A DNA stretch of 13,788 nucleotides, taken from assembly GCA_020342025.1 (NCBI GenBank), contig CP070840.1:2714108-2727895 (forward strand), given 5' to 3'. The stretch comes from Deltaproteobacteria bacterium. Lineage in GTDB: Bacteria; Desulfobacterota; DSM-4660; Desulfatiglandales; HGW-15. Below, piece by piece: positions 6,880 through 13,788 of the stretch (its first letter is position 1; each line of letters starts with the position of its first letter). Position numbers and translations under genes: made by a program. The notes under the pieces are model-generated. The model was not told the DNA's origin. It saw only the letters and a program-made list of their open reading frames with translations, and searched no databases.

Positions 6880-7599
6880 CTACTCTCCCAGATAGGCCTC
6901 AATGACCTGTTCATCCGTAAGGACTTCTTCAGGAGGGCCTTCTGTCAGTTTTTCACCAAAGTTGAGGACCACCAACTGAGTGCACAGATCAGAGATGGAA
7001 CGCATGTCATGGCTCACAATGATAAATGTTTTTCCCTCTTTATTGAGTTCCTTAATGTTGTCAATGAGTTGGGCCTTAATTTCGGGGTGCACCCCTGCGA
7101 AGGGTTCGTCCATCAAGACCAACTGAGGATCAGTAACAAGGGCCCTGGCAAATTCCAGGAGCTTCTGCTGTCCCCCAGAGAGTTCAAAGGCATATTGGTC
7201 TCTTTTACCGGATAAGCCCACGAAGTCGAGGAGTTCCATAACTCGGTTCTTAATTCTTTCCGAGCTCTCCTTAAGGAAGATGGTCGGGGCCACCATGTTC
7301 TCGAGAACGGACATGCGGCGAAAGATGCGGGCCACCTGAAAGGTTCGGGAAATGCCCAGCTGGGCAATGTCATAGATCGCCATATCATTCAGTCGGACGG
7401 TCCCAAATTGAATCTCGCCCTCGTCCGGCTTATAGACCCCATTGATCACATTGATCAACGTGGTTTTGCCTGCCCCGTTGGGCCCAATCAAACCAAAGAT
7501 GCCTTTCTCCGGTACAGAGAATGAGACGCCGTTTAAGGCCTGCACCCCGGCAAAAGATTTCTTAATATCCATGATATGGATAATCGCATTTTCCGCCAT
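6880..7599 (-). CDS. livG: ABC transporter ATP-binding protein, LivG type
   Basis: A 239-residue ATPase subunit, partner of LivF. It shows FGLIGPNGAGKTTLINVING (35-54, Walker A within), a Q-loop at Q88 in the LivG motif ISRTFQVARIFRRMSVLEN (83-101), the signature LSGGQQKLLEFARAL (140-154), Walker B VLMDEPFAGVHP (161-172) and the H-loop His H197 (IIVSHDM). Three starts are in frame: TTG at 7635, ATG at 7611 and ATG at 7599. None has a clear ribosome site. I use 7599, since MAENAIIHIMDIKKSF aligns best with the usual LivG start and a promoter-like pair lies just upstream. ATG 7611 would add four residues. It is slightly short for the family (E. coli LivG has 255 residues). It is divergent from the acyl-CoA ligase. 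Confidence 0.92.
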   Translation of the reverse strand: MAENAIIHIMDIKKSFAGVQALNGVSFSVPEKGIFGLIGPNGAGKTTLINVINGVYKPDEGEIQFGTVRLNDMAIYDIAQLGISRTFQVARIFRRMSVLENMVAPTIFLKESSERIKNRVMELLDFVGLSGKRDQYAFELSGGQQKLLEFARALVTDPQLVLMDEPFAGVHPEIKAQLIDNIKELNKEGKTFIIVSHDMRSISDLCTQLVVLNFGEKLTEGPPEEVLTDEQVIEAYLGE

Positions 7600-7606
7600 A
7601 TTTCTA

Positions 7607-7635
7607 CTCATACTAAAAAACAAGGTAGCCGTCAA
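7607..7635 (-). promoter_or_regulatory. Candidate promoter of livGF, very close to the livG start
   Basis: On the minus strand, TTGACG (7635-7630, 5 of 6) is 17 bp from TATGAG (7612-7607, 4 of 6). The expected transcription start is about 7600, that is at the assigned livG ATG. If used, the mRNA would have almost no leader, which would fit the missing ribosome site. The weak last base of the -10 box lowers confidence. Confidence 0.3.
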
Positions 7636-7819
7636 ATCATGAAGACAGGACAGATCAATTTGTTTTCTTCCCTATGGGATGGGGTCCGCTGCGCTCAGTT
7701 CTTAGGGATTTGGCTGAATAGAGGCCCCTTTGCAATCCAAAAAGAATGTGTTAATAAAGTGCCTCACGCCATAATAACGTTTATAAATACAAAATAATCC
7801 CACTCCACGGAAAGGGGCC

Positions 7820-7834
7820 ATGATGAGGCCATGA
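7820..7834 (+). promoter_or_regulatory. Four-residue upstream frame overlapping the ligase start
   Basis: ATG ATG AGG CCA TGA follows an AAAGGGG ribosome-like site (7811-7817), and its TGA overlaps the ligase ATG (7831) as ATGA. The ligase has only GAGG at a spacing of 2 nt of its own. Reinitiation after this mini-frame is possible, but it could be chance. Confidence 0.25.
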
Positions 7835-9387
7835 ACATTCCGTTCATAATTGATAAGGCCTTGAGTCTTTATGCCGATAAAGAGGCGGTGGTCTCAGGTG
7901 AGGCCAGATTCACCTACAGACAATTTGCGGAACGTATCAACCGCCTCGCCAATTTCTTGCGGGCCAAGGGCATCGGGCAAGGAGACTGCGTGGCTATTCT
8001 CCATCAAAACAGCCATGAATTTTTGGAGAGCTACTTTGCCACTGCTCAACTGGGCGCCATTCTGAACCCCCTCAATTTCAGGCTTTCGGCCAGAGAGCTG
8101 GCCTTTATCTTGAAAGATTCGGGGGCCAGCCTTTTGATTGCATCAGACCGTTTTAAAGAGAGCGTAGAGTCCCTTGCGGAGGGGGAAATATCCCTGACTC
8201 AGGTGATCTGGACGGGCCTCGGAGAAATATTTTCCTCATTTGAATCCGTGCATTATGAAGATGTCCTAAGGGGGGAGAAAGCGTCCGCACCCCCTCTGCC
8301 CGAAATATCAGACGATCAGGTGGCCCACCTTTATTACACGAGCGGAACCACGGGTCATCCCAAAGGGGTGATGCTTTCCCACAAAAATGTCTGTGTTCAT
8401 GCCCTTGCGGCCGTTGCCGAATTGAAACTGGGCGACTATGACAATTGGATCCATGTGGCGCCTCTTTTTCATCTGGCAGATGCATGGGCCACCTTTGCCA
8501 TCACCTGGGTGGGGGGAAAGCATGTTATCGTCCCTGATTTTGATCCCCCTTTGGTCCTTTCCGCCATACAGCAGGAAAAAGTCACCATCACCAACATGAT
8601 TCCCACCATGTTAAACATGCTCGTCAATACCCCAGGGGTGGAAACCCATGATTTCTCCACGCTGAGGGCAATCCTGAGCGGCGGAGCGCCCATCGCTCCT
8701 GAGGTGGTAAAAAAGGTTATGGAGACCTTTAAGTGCGATTATATTCAGACCTATGGCATGACAGAGACGAGCCCCTACCTAACCGTTTCCATTCTAAAGG
8801 AAAATCTGGCCTATCTTTCCGATGAGGAGCAGTTCTTTTATAAAGCCAAGACAGGGCGACCTTTCATGGGTGTCCTTCTCAAAGTAATCAGAGAGGACGG
8901 CACGGAGGTGACACCAAATGATAAAGAGGTTGGAGAGATCGTTGTAAAGGGGGATATCGTGACCACAGGCTATTGGAACAGGCCTGAGGAAACGGAAAAA
9001 GCCCTGAGGGATGGCTGGCTTTATACAGGTGATATGGCTGTGGTTGATAAGGAGGGGTACGTCAATATTGTTGATCGCAAAAAGGACATGATTATCACGG
9101 GTGGAGAGAACGTCTACTCGGTGGAGGTGGAAAACATCCTATATACCCACCCTTGTATACTGGAGGCGGCCGTTATTGGCGTGCCCGATCCCAAATGGGG
9201 TGAAGCCGTAAAGGCGGTCGTGGTCCTGAAGCCTGCGGAAACGGCGACAGAGGAGGAAATCATACAGTATTGCAAACAGCATATGGCCAGGTATAAGGCC
9301 CCTAAATCTGTTGATTTTGTGTCCGAGCTGCCCAAAACGGGTTCGGGAAAGATTTTCAAGAAAGGGCTTAAGGAGAAGTACGGTTAG
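7831..9387 (+). CDS. AMP-forming acyl-CoA ligase (fatty-acid/carboxylate-CoA ligase, ANL superfamily)
   Basis: A 518-residue enzyme that activates a carboxylic acid with ATP to an acyl-adenylate and then to acyl-CoA. ANL motifs are complete: the phosphate loop YYTSGTTGHPKGV (168-180), YGMTETSP (308-315), the ribose-binding Asp in YTGD (398-401), the hinge DRKKDMIITGGENVYSVEVE (415-434) and the catalytic Lys K507 in PKTGSGKI (501-508). The N-terminus (IDKALSLYADKEAVVSGEARFTYRQ) resembles medium/long-chain fatty-acyl-CoA synthetases, as does the length. No signal or membrane segment is seen, so it is probably cytoplasmic. It sits beside a complete LIV-type importer, which suggests that the imported compound, or a product of it, is its substrate; aromatic, alicyclic, branched or short-chain acids are all possible. 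The start is uncertain only in its ribosome site. It ends 29 bp from the convergent kinase gene, with no clear terminator. Confidence 0.94.
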   Translation: MNIPFIIDKALSLYADKEAVVSGEARFTYRQFAERINRLANFLRAKGIGQGDCVAILHQNSHEFLESYFATAQLGAILNPLNFRLSARELAFILKDSGASLLIASDRFKESVESLAEGEISLTQVIWTGLGEIFSSFESVHYEDVLRGEKASAPPLPEISDDQVAHLYYTSGTTGHPKGVMLSHKNVCVHALAAVAELKLGDYDNWIHVAPLFHLADAWATFAITWVGGKHVIVPDFDPPLVLSAIQQEKVTITNMIPTMLNMLVNTPGVETHDFSTLRAILSGGAPIAPEVVKKVMETFKCDYIQTYGMTETSPYLTVSILKENLAYLSDEEQFFYKAKTGRPFMGVLLKVIREDGTEVTPNDKEVGEIVVKGDIVTTGYWNRPEETEKALRDGWLYTGDMAVVDKEGYVNIVDRKKDMIITGGENVYSVEVENILYTHPCILEAAVIGVPDPKWGEAVKAVVVLKPAETATEEEIIQYCKQHMARYKAPKSVDFVSELPKTGSGKIFKKGLKEKYG

Positions 9388-9416
9388 CGGCGTGAAGCGG
9401 AACCAAGTTTGGTGGG

Positions 9417-11939
9417 CTATCCTTTCCCGCTCCCTGCTTTCAACTGGTCTATCTTGGCGATCATGACCCTGAGATACTTGGCGAATTCTCCAGCGTTTCG
9501 AAATCTTTGATTTGGATTTTTTGCTAGGGCCTTGTCAATCATTTGCTCACAGGGTTTTGGGACTTTAGGATTTATTTGACGCGGTGAAGGATGTCTTCCC
9601 TGTGTGATTTGATAGAAAAGGTTGGCCAAGGTCTTTCCATGAAATGGCAACTGCCCGGTTAAGAGCTCAAAGAAAACCACGCCCACGGAAAAAATGTCCG
9701 AGCGACCATCCAGTTCTTGTCCATTAATCTGCTCTGGGGACATATAGTTTGGGGTTCCCAGCACAATACCACTCTTGGTCTGGGAATCAGAAACCGCCTT
9801 GGCAATGCCGAAATCCGTGACCTTCACCTTTCCATCTTTGAGAAGCATGATGTTGGCCGGTTTAATGTCCCGGTGGATAACCCCCTGTGAATGGGCATAG
9901 TCCAATGCCTTTGCCGTTTCCGCCAAGATATAGAGGACTTTCCTCAGGGGAAGAAGGGATCCTTTTCCACAGTATTTTTGCAGATTCTCCCCATTCAAAA
10001 ACTCCATGGCTAAGTAACTGAGATCAAAGTCTTCCCCCACGTCATAGACGGCCACAATAGACGGATGCGAGAGTTTCCCTGCAATCTGGGCCTCCCTAAA
10101 AAATCGATCCTTTATCTCCTGGAGACGATCCTCTTCAAATTCGTCGGAAAAACGGATGGTCTTAATGGCTAGGAGGCGGTTTATCTTGGGATCCTTTGCT
10201 TTGTAAACGATTCCCATGGCACCCTGCCCCAGTTCCTCAATGACCTCGTATCTTCCCACAGTGGGTCTGATCTCCAGGTCATCTGAAACCACTATTTTAT
10301 CTTCCTTCTTCCCCTCAAATCCACCCAGAGCCAGAGAGCCAATGACCTTCTTCAGTTTAGGTATGCGCTCATTTAAATCCCTAAATTGTCGATCTTTTTG
10401 GGTTATATACTCATACACGGAGATGGCCTTGTTTGCCATCCGCTTCCTTTCGTAATCGAGGCCCAGGTTATAAATCACATCTTTCATGGCATCATCTAGG
10501 GGAATTTTTCGGAATTTTTCAAAGGCCAGGTCCAGCAATCCCTGGCTCTGAAAGCTGAGGCCCAACATTCTGTTGGTCTCTATACTTTCCCTGAGACCCA
10601 ATTGCTTCTGCCTCACAAACAGATCCCTTACGGCCGTCACCACATAGATAGTGACCAGGGAGAGACCGATATAGAGGGTCTTAAGCCAGACGTTAAGTAC
10701 CGTGAATGAAAGGATCCCGATCAGAAGCACAAGAAAAAGTAATCCCACGGTGGCGCCCGTGCGATTTACAAAGCTCAGACGGGGTTGGGCTATGGCGGCG
10801 AATAGGCATAATAGAAGCAGGATGAAGCACTCCACATAAATCATGAGATCGGGGCGCCGGAGGTATCGACCGCTCATCAGATCGTCTATGATATTGGCTG
10901 TAAGTTCAACGCGAGGCATCGCGGGGTCAACAGGGGTATTTACCGTAGGGGCCCCTTCTGCGGTATAACCGATAAGCACAATCTTATTATTAAATACGGC
11001 GGGTACCTTCTTCACCTTTAGGATATCACTGAAAGAGTAATAGGGGTATGATCGTCTTGCGCCTTTGAATCTGATGAAAATCTCCCCTTTCGGGGTCGGC
11101 ATGATGGGTGCATTGAGTTGGATTCCTTTGCCCTGGGTAAGGACCTCTTCTGGCTTCTTATCCAAGTAGTCAACGGCCATTCGAAGGGCCATGGAAGGTA
11201 TGATGTGCCCCCTAAAATTGATAAAGAGAAGATGGACTTGGCCTTTTAAGAACGCAAAGGGGGGATCATTTATATGCCCGAGACCGTGGCTGTTCTCTGA
11301 AAGCTCCACAAAAGGGGTTGTTAATTGGTTGACAGGGGCAATATGCTTAAATTCCGCTTCAACCGCAGGCAGACTTAGTGCATTTCTCGCCAGGAACGAG
11401 TCTTGGCCGAGTACCAGATCTGTGTCGTATCCACCGTAACTGCCCACGACGGGCAAGATGATATTCCCACTCTTTTTGACGGAATGGGAAAGGATTTTGT
11501 CGTTGTCCAGGCTTTTTTCAATTTCCTCTAACCTATTCAATATCCAGGCATCACTCTGTTTTGGCTTACCCTGGCGCAAAATGGCCTCATGAAGATTCCT
11601 CACTTCGGATAACCCTTGATTTTGCTCCCTATGGCTAAAGAGCATGTCCAGGCCGATCAGTTTAGCCCCATTATTCTTTAAAATGGTGATCATATCGGCA
11701 ATAACACGTCTGGGCCAAGGCCAAGGACCCAATTGCTGGATACTCTTATTGTCGATATTTACGATGGCAATCCTGTTATGACCCACGTTGCGTGGTGCAT
11801 CCAGACGCATCTCAACGCCATAAATAACCCTTTCAAGGGACTCAAAGATGGCGAGGGAGTTGAAAGAGAAAAAGATGAAGAGGAATGCCACAAAGACACC
11901 AATAAAGATGTCTTCTCTTTTGATGGGTATTTTTTTCAT
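9417..11939 (-). CDS. CHASE2-domain membrane serine/threonine protein kinase
   Basis: An 840-residue receptor-like kinase. In order: a membrane helix (about 11-31); a CHASE2 sensor domain (about 35-360), probably outside the inner membrane, with VNIDNKSIQQLGPWPWPR (60-77) and IGLDMLF (95-101); three membrane helices (about 369-385, 396-415, 420-437); and a TPR-like helical linker (about 452-525, MLGLSFQSQGLLDLAFEKF then YNLGLDYERK). A complete cytoplasmic Hanks-type kinase follows (563-825): Gly loop GQGAMG (571-576), K593, E616, HRD 689-691 with K693 and N696, DFG 709-711 and SPE 734-736. All catalytic residues are present, so it should be active, and the HRD Arg suggests activation-loop phosphorylation. 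The ligand is unknown. The ATG has AGAGAAG just upstream and overlaps the stop of a 46-codon frame by 4 bp. No PASTA repeats are present. Confidence 0.95.
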   Translation of the reverse strand: MKKIPIKREDIFIGVFVAFLFIFFSFNSLAIFESLERVIYGVEMRLDAPRNVGHNRIAIVNIDNKSIQQLGPWPWPRRVIADMITILKNNGAKLIGLDMLFSHREQNQGLSEVRNLHEAILRQGKPKQSDAWILNRLEEIEKSLDNDKILSHSVKKSGNIILPVVGSYGGYDTDLVLGQDSFLARNALSLPAVEAEFKHIAPVNQLTTPFVELSENSHGLGHINDPPFAFLKGQVHLLFINFRGHIIPSMALRMAVDYLDKKPEEVLTQGKGIQLNAPIMPTPKGEIFIRFKGARRSYPYYSFSDILKVKKVPAVFNNKIVLIGYTAEGAPTVNTPVDPAMPRVELTANIIDDLMSGRYLRRPDLMIYVECFILLLLCLFAAIAQPRLSFVNRTGATVGLLFLVLLIGILSFTVLNVWLKTLYIGLSLVTIYVVTAVRDLFVRQKQLGLRESIETNRMLGLSFQSQGLLDLAFEKFRKIPLDDAMKDVIYNLGLDYERKRMANKAISVYEYITQKDRQFRDLNERIPKLKKVIGSLALGGFEGKKEDKIVVSDDLEIRPTVGRYEVIEELGQGAMGIVYKAKDPKINRLLAIKTIRFSDEFEEDRLQEIKDRFFREAQIAGKLSHPSIVAVYDVGEDFDLSYLAMEFLNGENLQKYCGKGSLLPLRKVLYILAETAKALDYAHSQGVIHRDIKPANIMLLKDGKVKVTDFGIAKAVSDSQTKSGIVLGTPNYMSPEQINGQELDGRSDIFSVGVVFFELLTGQLPFHGKTLANLFYQITQGRHPSPRQINPKVPKPCEQMIDKALAKNPNQRFRNAGEFAKYLRVMIAKIDQLKAGSGKG

Positions 11940-12076
11940 TCTTCTCTATTGCTGATCCTTGGACATTTTCCACTCTCCCGAAAATGCAAGGTCTGTTCCA
12001 AAATCCTTCTGATAGGATCCATAACGCAGGCGCTCGGAGATTCGTCCCAAGAACCATACAATTGAACGAATTCCAT
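11936..12076 (-). CDS. Possible small protein (46 aa) translationally coupled to the CHASE2 kinase
   Basis: A minus-strand frame starts at ATG 12076 (MEFVQLYGSWDES), contains CVMDPIRRILEQTL and two cysteines (C17, C38), and ends in TGA that overlaps the kinase ATG as ATGA. It begins about 15 nt after the predicted transcription start of the promoter at 12098-12126, so it would occupy nearly the whole kinase leader. I do not recognise the product. No signal peptide or membrane helix is visible. The ribosome site is poor (AAG about 7 nt upstream). The 4-bp overlap is the main reason to list it: it could be a real small regulator, a leader frame that gates kinase translation, or chance. Confidence 0.35.
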   Translation of the reverse strand: MEFVQLYGSWDESPSACVMDPIRRILEQTLHFRESGKCPRISNREE

Positions 12077-12097
12077 CGTTATCTTAAAAACTTACAT

Positions 12098-12126
12098 ATA
12101 TTAAATCCATAGCTAATTAATGTCAA
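12098..12126 (-). promoter_or_regulatory. Sigma-70-like promoter of the kinase transcript
   Basis: A perfect TTGACA (12126-12121 on the minus strand) is 17 bp from TAATAT (12103-12098, 4 of 6), in an AT-rich patch. The predicted start near 12091 gives about 150 nt before the kinase ATG, which includes the 46-codon frame. Confidence 0.55.
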
Positions 12127-12444
12127 AAAAATTCCGAATCCAATGAGCCTTTGCGCAGCGCCTGAGCGGTGAAATCGAGGGAATCTAACCTCTTAGAAAT
12201 CCGTCTACCTGTTGGTTCCGGTCGCCTTAAACCGTTTTTCGTGGCCCTGATCGCAGGGTTGATGTCCTTGTGGGGAGATCTGTCCCCGCATGGGGAATTT
12301 GAGCTGAAATCCATGATTTCGCTTGAAAAAAAGGCCAAAAAATATTAAAGTTAACGGGCAGTTAAAATCTAGAAAGGGGATATGAGCCTTTTTAGGGGCG
12401 TCTTGTAGAGGCGCCTTCAATTTGAAAATGCGCAGCGAGCCCAT

Positions 12445-12520
12445 TCCCCGCAGCGACTCCACTTGAGGACTTCGAGTGAGCCTCAGTCGAACTCCTCGTC
12501 CACAAGTCTTGCTGCGGGGA
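12445..12520. repeat. Nested palindrome upstream of the PilB/GspE ATPase gene
   Basis: The outer arms TCCCCGCAGC (12445-12454) and GCTGCGGGGA (12511-12520) pair perfectly over 10 bp. Just inside, GACT (12455-12458) pairs with AGTC (12505-12508). At the centre, 12465-12480 and 12482-12497 are inverted copies with 14 of 16 matches around a single base. No T tract follows either arm. This looks like an extragenic palindromic element rather than a terminator; no coding sense is apparent. Confidence 0.65.
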
Positions 12521-12628
12521 GCTTCAATTCTGACTTCCGAGGCAGTTTAAGGGTTTCTGCTGCAAAGGTGTGAGTCGTTCAGTCACGGGAAGTCAATGGG
12601 ATAAAAAGCGGGGAACAGCGGAGCAGAG

Positions 12629-13788
12629 ATGGACATATCGAGAATGCCAGACGCAAAACTGAGAAGGACCGACAAGAGTAAACAGAAAAAGAATTCCGCC
12701 TCCAGGCGTAAATTGGGGGACTTATTGGTTGAGACCGGTCTTTTGCCACCCGAGAAACTCACTGAGGCCCTGAGTATTCAGAGACAGACGGGTAAGAGAC
12801 TGGGGCAGATATTGATGGAGATGGAAATTATTTCCGAGGATGAGATGGCCTTCGCCCTGGCCATGCAATTGAAGATCCCTTTCATTGATCTCAATGGATA
12901 TGAGCTTCATTCTGAGGTGGTTGAAGCGATCCCAGAGGAGGTTTCCCGTAAGTTTGTCTGCATTCCCGTGGCCTTAAAAGAGAACATCCTTGATGTGGCC
13001 ATGGCTGATCCCCTTGACCTGAATATGATCAAGGATCTGCAGTTTATAACGGGGTATAGCATTCAGCCAGCGATTTCTACCCCCAGTCAAATTGTGGAGG
13101 CCCTTCAAGAGCATTACCATCCTGAAAAAACCATAGGCGAAGTGGCGAACGAATTTGGCGGTGAAGAATTGATGGAGTTCTTACCCGAGGGACAGGTGGA
13201 GGAGGAAGAGCAAGAGGATGAACCCCTTGAAGTGGGTCATGACTCACCCTTTGTGAAGATGGTGGACCTCATCATTAAAAATGCCATTAAGAAGGGTGCC
13301 AGTGATGTTCACATTGAAGCACAAGAAAATCAGGTCAGGGTTAGAAATCGCGTGGACGGGGTATTGCAAGACTCTATTAAACTCCCCAAATGGACCCAGC
13401 CTATCATTATTTCGCGGATTAAGGTCCTAGGGGGTATGGACATATCAGAGAGAAGGCTTCCCCAAGACGGGAGGATAAGAGTAAGGGCGAAAAATATTGC
13501 TGTAGACCTTCGTGTCTCAACGCTCCCCACCTATTATGGTGAAAAGGCGGTTATAAGAATCTTGAACAAGGAGGCCACCTTCCTCTCTTTAGATGATCTC
13601 GGTTTCAGCAATAGCAACCTGGACACCATTAAGAAATTTATCTATCAACCCCAAGGAATGATTCTGATTACGGGGCCCACTGGGAGTGGAAAAACATCAA
13701 CACTCTATGCGTGTATGCGGGAGGTCAGGTCTGACGAGGTCAATATTGTCACGGTCGAGGACCCGGTGGAATATGAATTGGCAGGCAT
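12629..13788 (+). CDS. Type IV pilus / type II secretion assembly ATPase (PilB/GspE family) with MshEN-like N-terminus, 3' end cut by window edge
   Basis: The first 386 residues of an assembly ATPase that drives pilin or pseudopilin polymerisation at the cytoplasmic side of the inner membrane. Residues 27-86 hold two tandem repeats of the MshEN kind, KLGDLLVETGLLPPEKL (28-44) and RLGQILMEMEIISEDEM (57-73), a domain known to bind c-di-GMP in MshE. An acidic linker (190-200) leads to the ATPase N-domain: SDVHIEAQ (225-232), GMDISERRLPQDGRI (269-283) and RVSTLPTYYGEKAVIRIL (295-312). Then come Walker A GPTGSGKTS (349-357) and the Asp box EDPVEYE (377-383). The GEKAVIRIL block looks closer to PilB/MshE than GspE, but Walker B and the tetracysteine zinc site are beyond the edge, so no symbol is given. 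The start is ATG 12629 with GGAG 5 nt upstream; ATG 12644 is an alternative. The first 26 residues are basic and low in complexity. Confidence 0.92.
   Translation, partial: MDISRMPDAKLRRTDKSKQKKNSASRRKLGDLLVETGLLPPEKLTEALSIQRQTGKRLGQILMEMEIISEDEMAFALAMQLKIPFIDLNGYELHSEVVEAIPEEVSRKFVCIPVALKENILDVAMADPLDLNMIKDLQFITGYSIQPAISTPSQIVEALQEHYHPEKTIGEVANEFGGEELMEFLPEGQVEEEEQEDEPLEVGHDSPFVKMVDLIIKNAIKKGASDVHIEAQENQVRVRNRVDGVLQDSIKLPKWTQPIIISRIKVLGGMDISERRLPQDGRIRVRAKNIAVDLRVSTLPTYYGEKAVIRILNKEATFLSLDDLGFSNSNLDTIKKFIYQPQGMILITGPTGSGKTSTLYACMREVRSDEVNIVTVEDPVEYELAG

Larger units (their letters stand above)
11940..12628. other. Region without an established gene between the kinase and the PilB/GspE ATPase
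   Basis: This 689-bp divergent region holds, from left to right, the kinase leader with its 46-codon frame and the kinase promoter. Next comes a plus-strand 59-codon frame from GTG 12169 to 12348, with a hydrophobic core FFVALIAGLMSLWGD but no ribosome site. GAAATC-cat-GATTTC at 12306-12320 is a short exact inverted repeat, and AGTTAA occurs twice around 12350-12364. A nested palindrome occupies 12445-12520. A weak TTGAAA (12323-12328) with an AT-rich stretch 17 bp on could start transcription toward the ATPase. Minus-strand frames of 71 and 85 codons cross these elements, overlap each other and lack ribosome sites. Confidence 0.6.

Noticed and set aside
6876..6914. ATG start for livF inside livG
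   Set aside because: There is no ribosome site, it adds 13 atypical residues, and the GTG at 6875 has GGGAGAG 7 nt upstream.
7639..7797. Plus-strand frame between livG and the ligase
   Set aside because: It has no ribosome site, covers the divergent control region, and has no recognisable protein features.
9388..9416. Terminator between the convergent ligase and kinase genes
   Set aside because: Only a 4-bp GGTT/AACC pairing is visible, with no T tract on either strand.
12123..12462. Two minus-strand frames of 71 and 85 codons
   Set aside because: They overlap each other, cross short inverted repeats and promoter-like sequence, and lack ribosome sites and family motifs.
12560..12628. Possible c-di-GMP (GEMM) riboswitch before the assembly ATPase
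   Set aside because: GCAAAG and CACGGG fragments are present, but the order and the rest of the GEMM core are missing.

Overview
The window (about 13.8 kb, near 50% GC) looks like chromosome from a Gram-negative, probably anaerobic bacterium of the Desulfobacterota/deltaproteobacterial kind. This is inferred from gene content only: a LIV-type ABC importer beside an acyl-CoA ligase, a CHASE2-domain Ser/Thr kinase, a long-N-terminus PilB/GspE ATPase, and dispersed palindromic repeats. No rRNA, tRNA, CRISPR array, transposase or phage gene was seen.

Left part (1-2466): a minus-strand pair, a class III-type sirtuin followed by a SAM hydroxide adenosyltransferase (DUF62) cut by the window edge. 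Their stop and start codons overlap by 4 bp. They are divergent from folD, which has a good -10 box upstream and a perfect 16-bp terminator stem downstream.

Middle (2467-9387): a complete branched-chain-amino-acid-type ABC importer plus an AMP-forming acyl-CoA ligase. livK, livH and livM run on the plus strand and livG-livF on the minus strand, so the two halves converge on a 160-bp gap holding a long imperfect inverted repeat built from 8-bp units. The ligase then runs on the plus strand. Flipping only the livGF block would give the order K-H-M-G-F-ligase, so a local inversion is a simple explanation. Import followed by CoA activation of a carboxylic or amino-acid-like substrate is the likely joint role; the substrate cannot be read from sequence.

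Right part (9417-13788): a minus-strand 840-aa membrane protein kinase (CHASE2 sensor, three further membrane helices, TPR-like linker, complete Hanks-type kinase). A 46-codon frame precedes it, and its stop overlaps the kinase start (ATGA). A good sigma-70-like promoter lies just upstream of that frame. After a 0.5-0.7 kb region without a convincing gene, containing a nested palindrome, a PilB/GspE-family ATPase with a MshEN-like (predicted c-di-GMP-binding) N-terminus begins and runs off the right edge just after its Walker A and Asp-box motifs.

Most genes belong to known families. The less ordinary signals are the split liv cluster with its octamer inverted repeat, the coupled small frame ahead of the kinase, the sirtuin/SAM-hydrolase overlap, and the nested palindrome upstream of the pilus/secretion ATPase.
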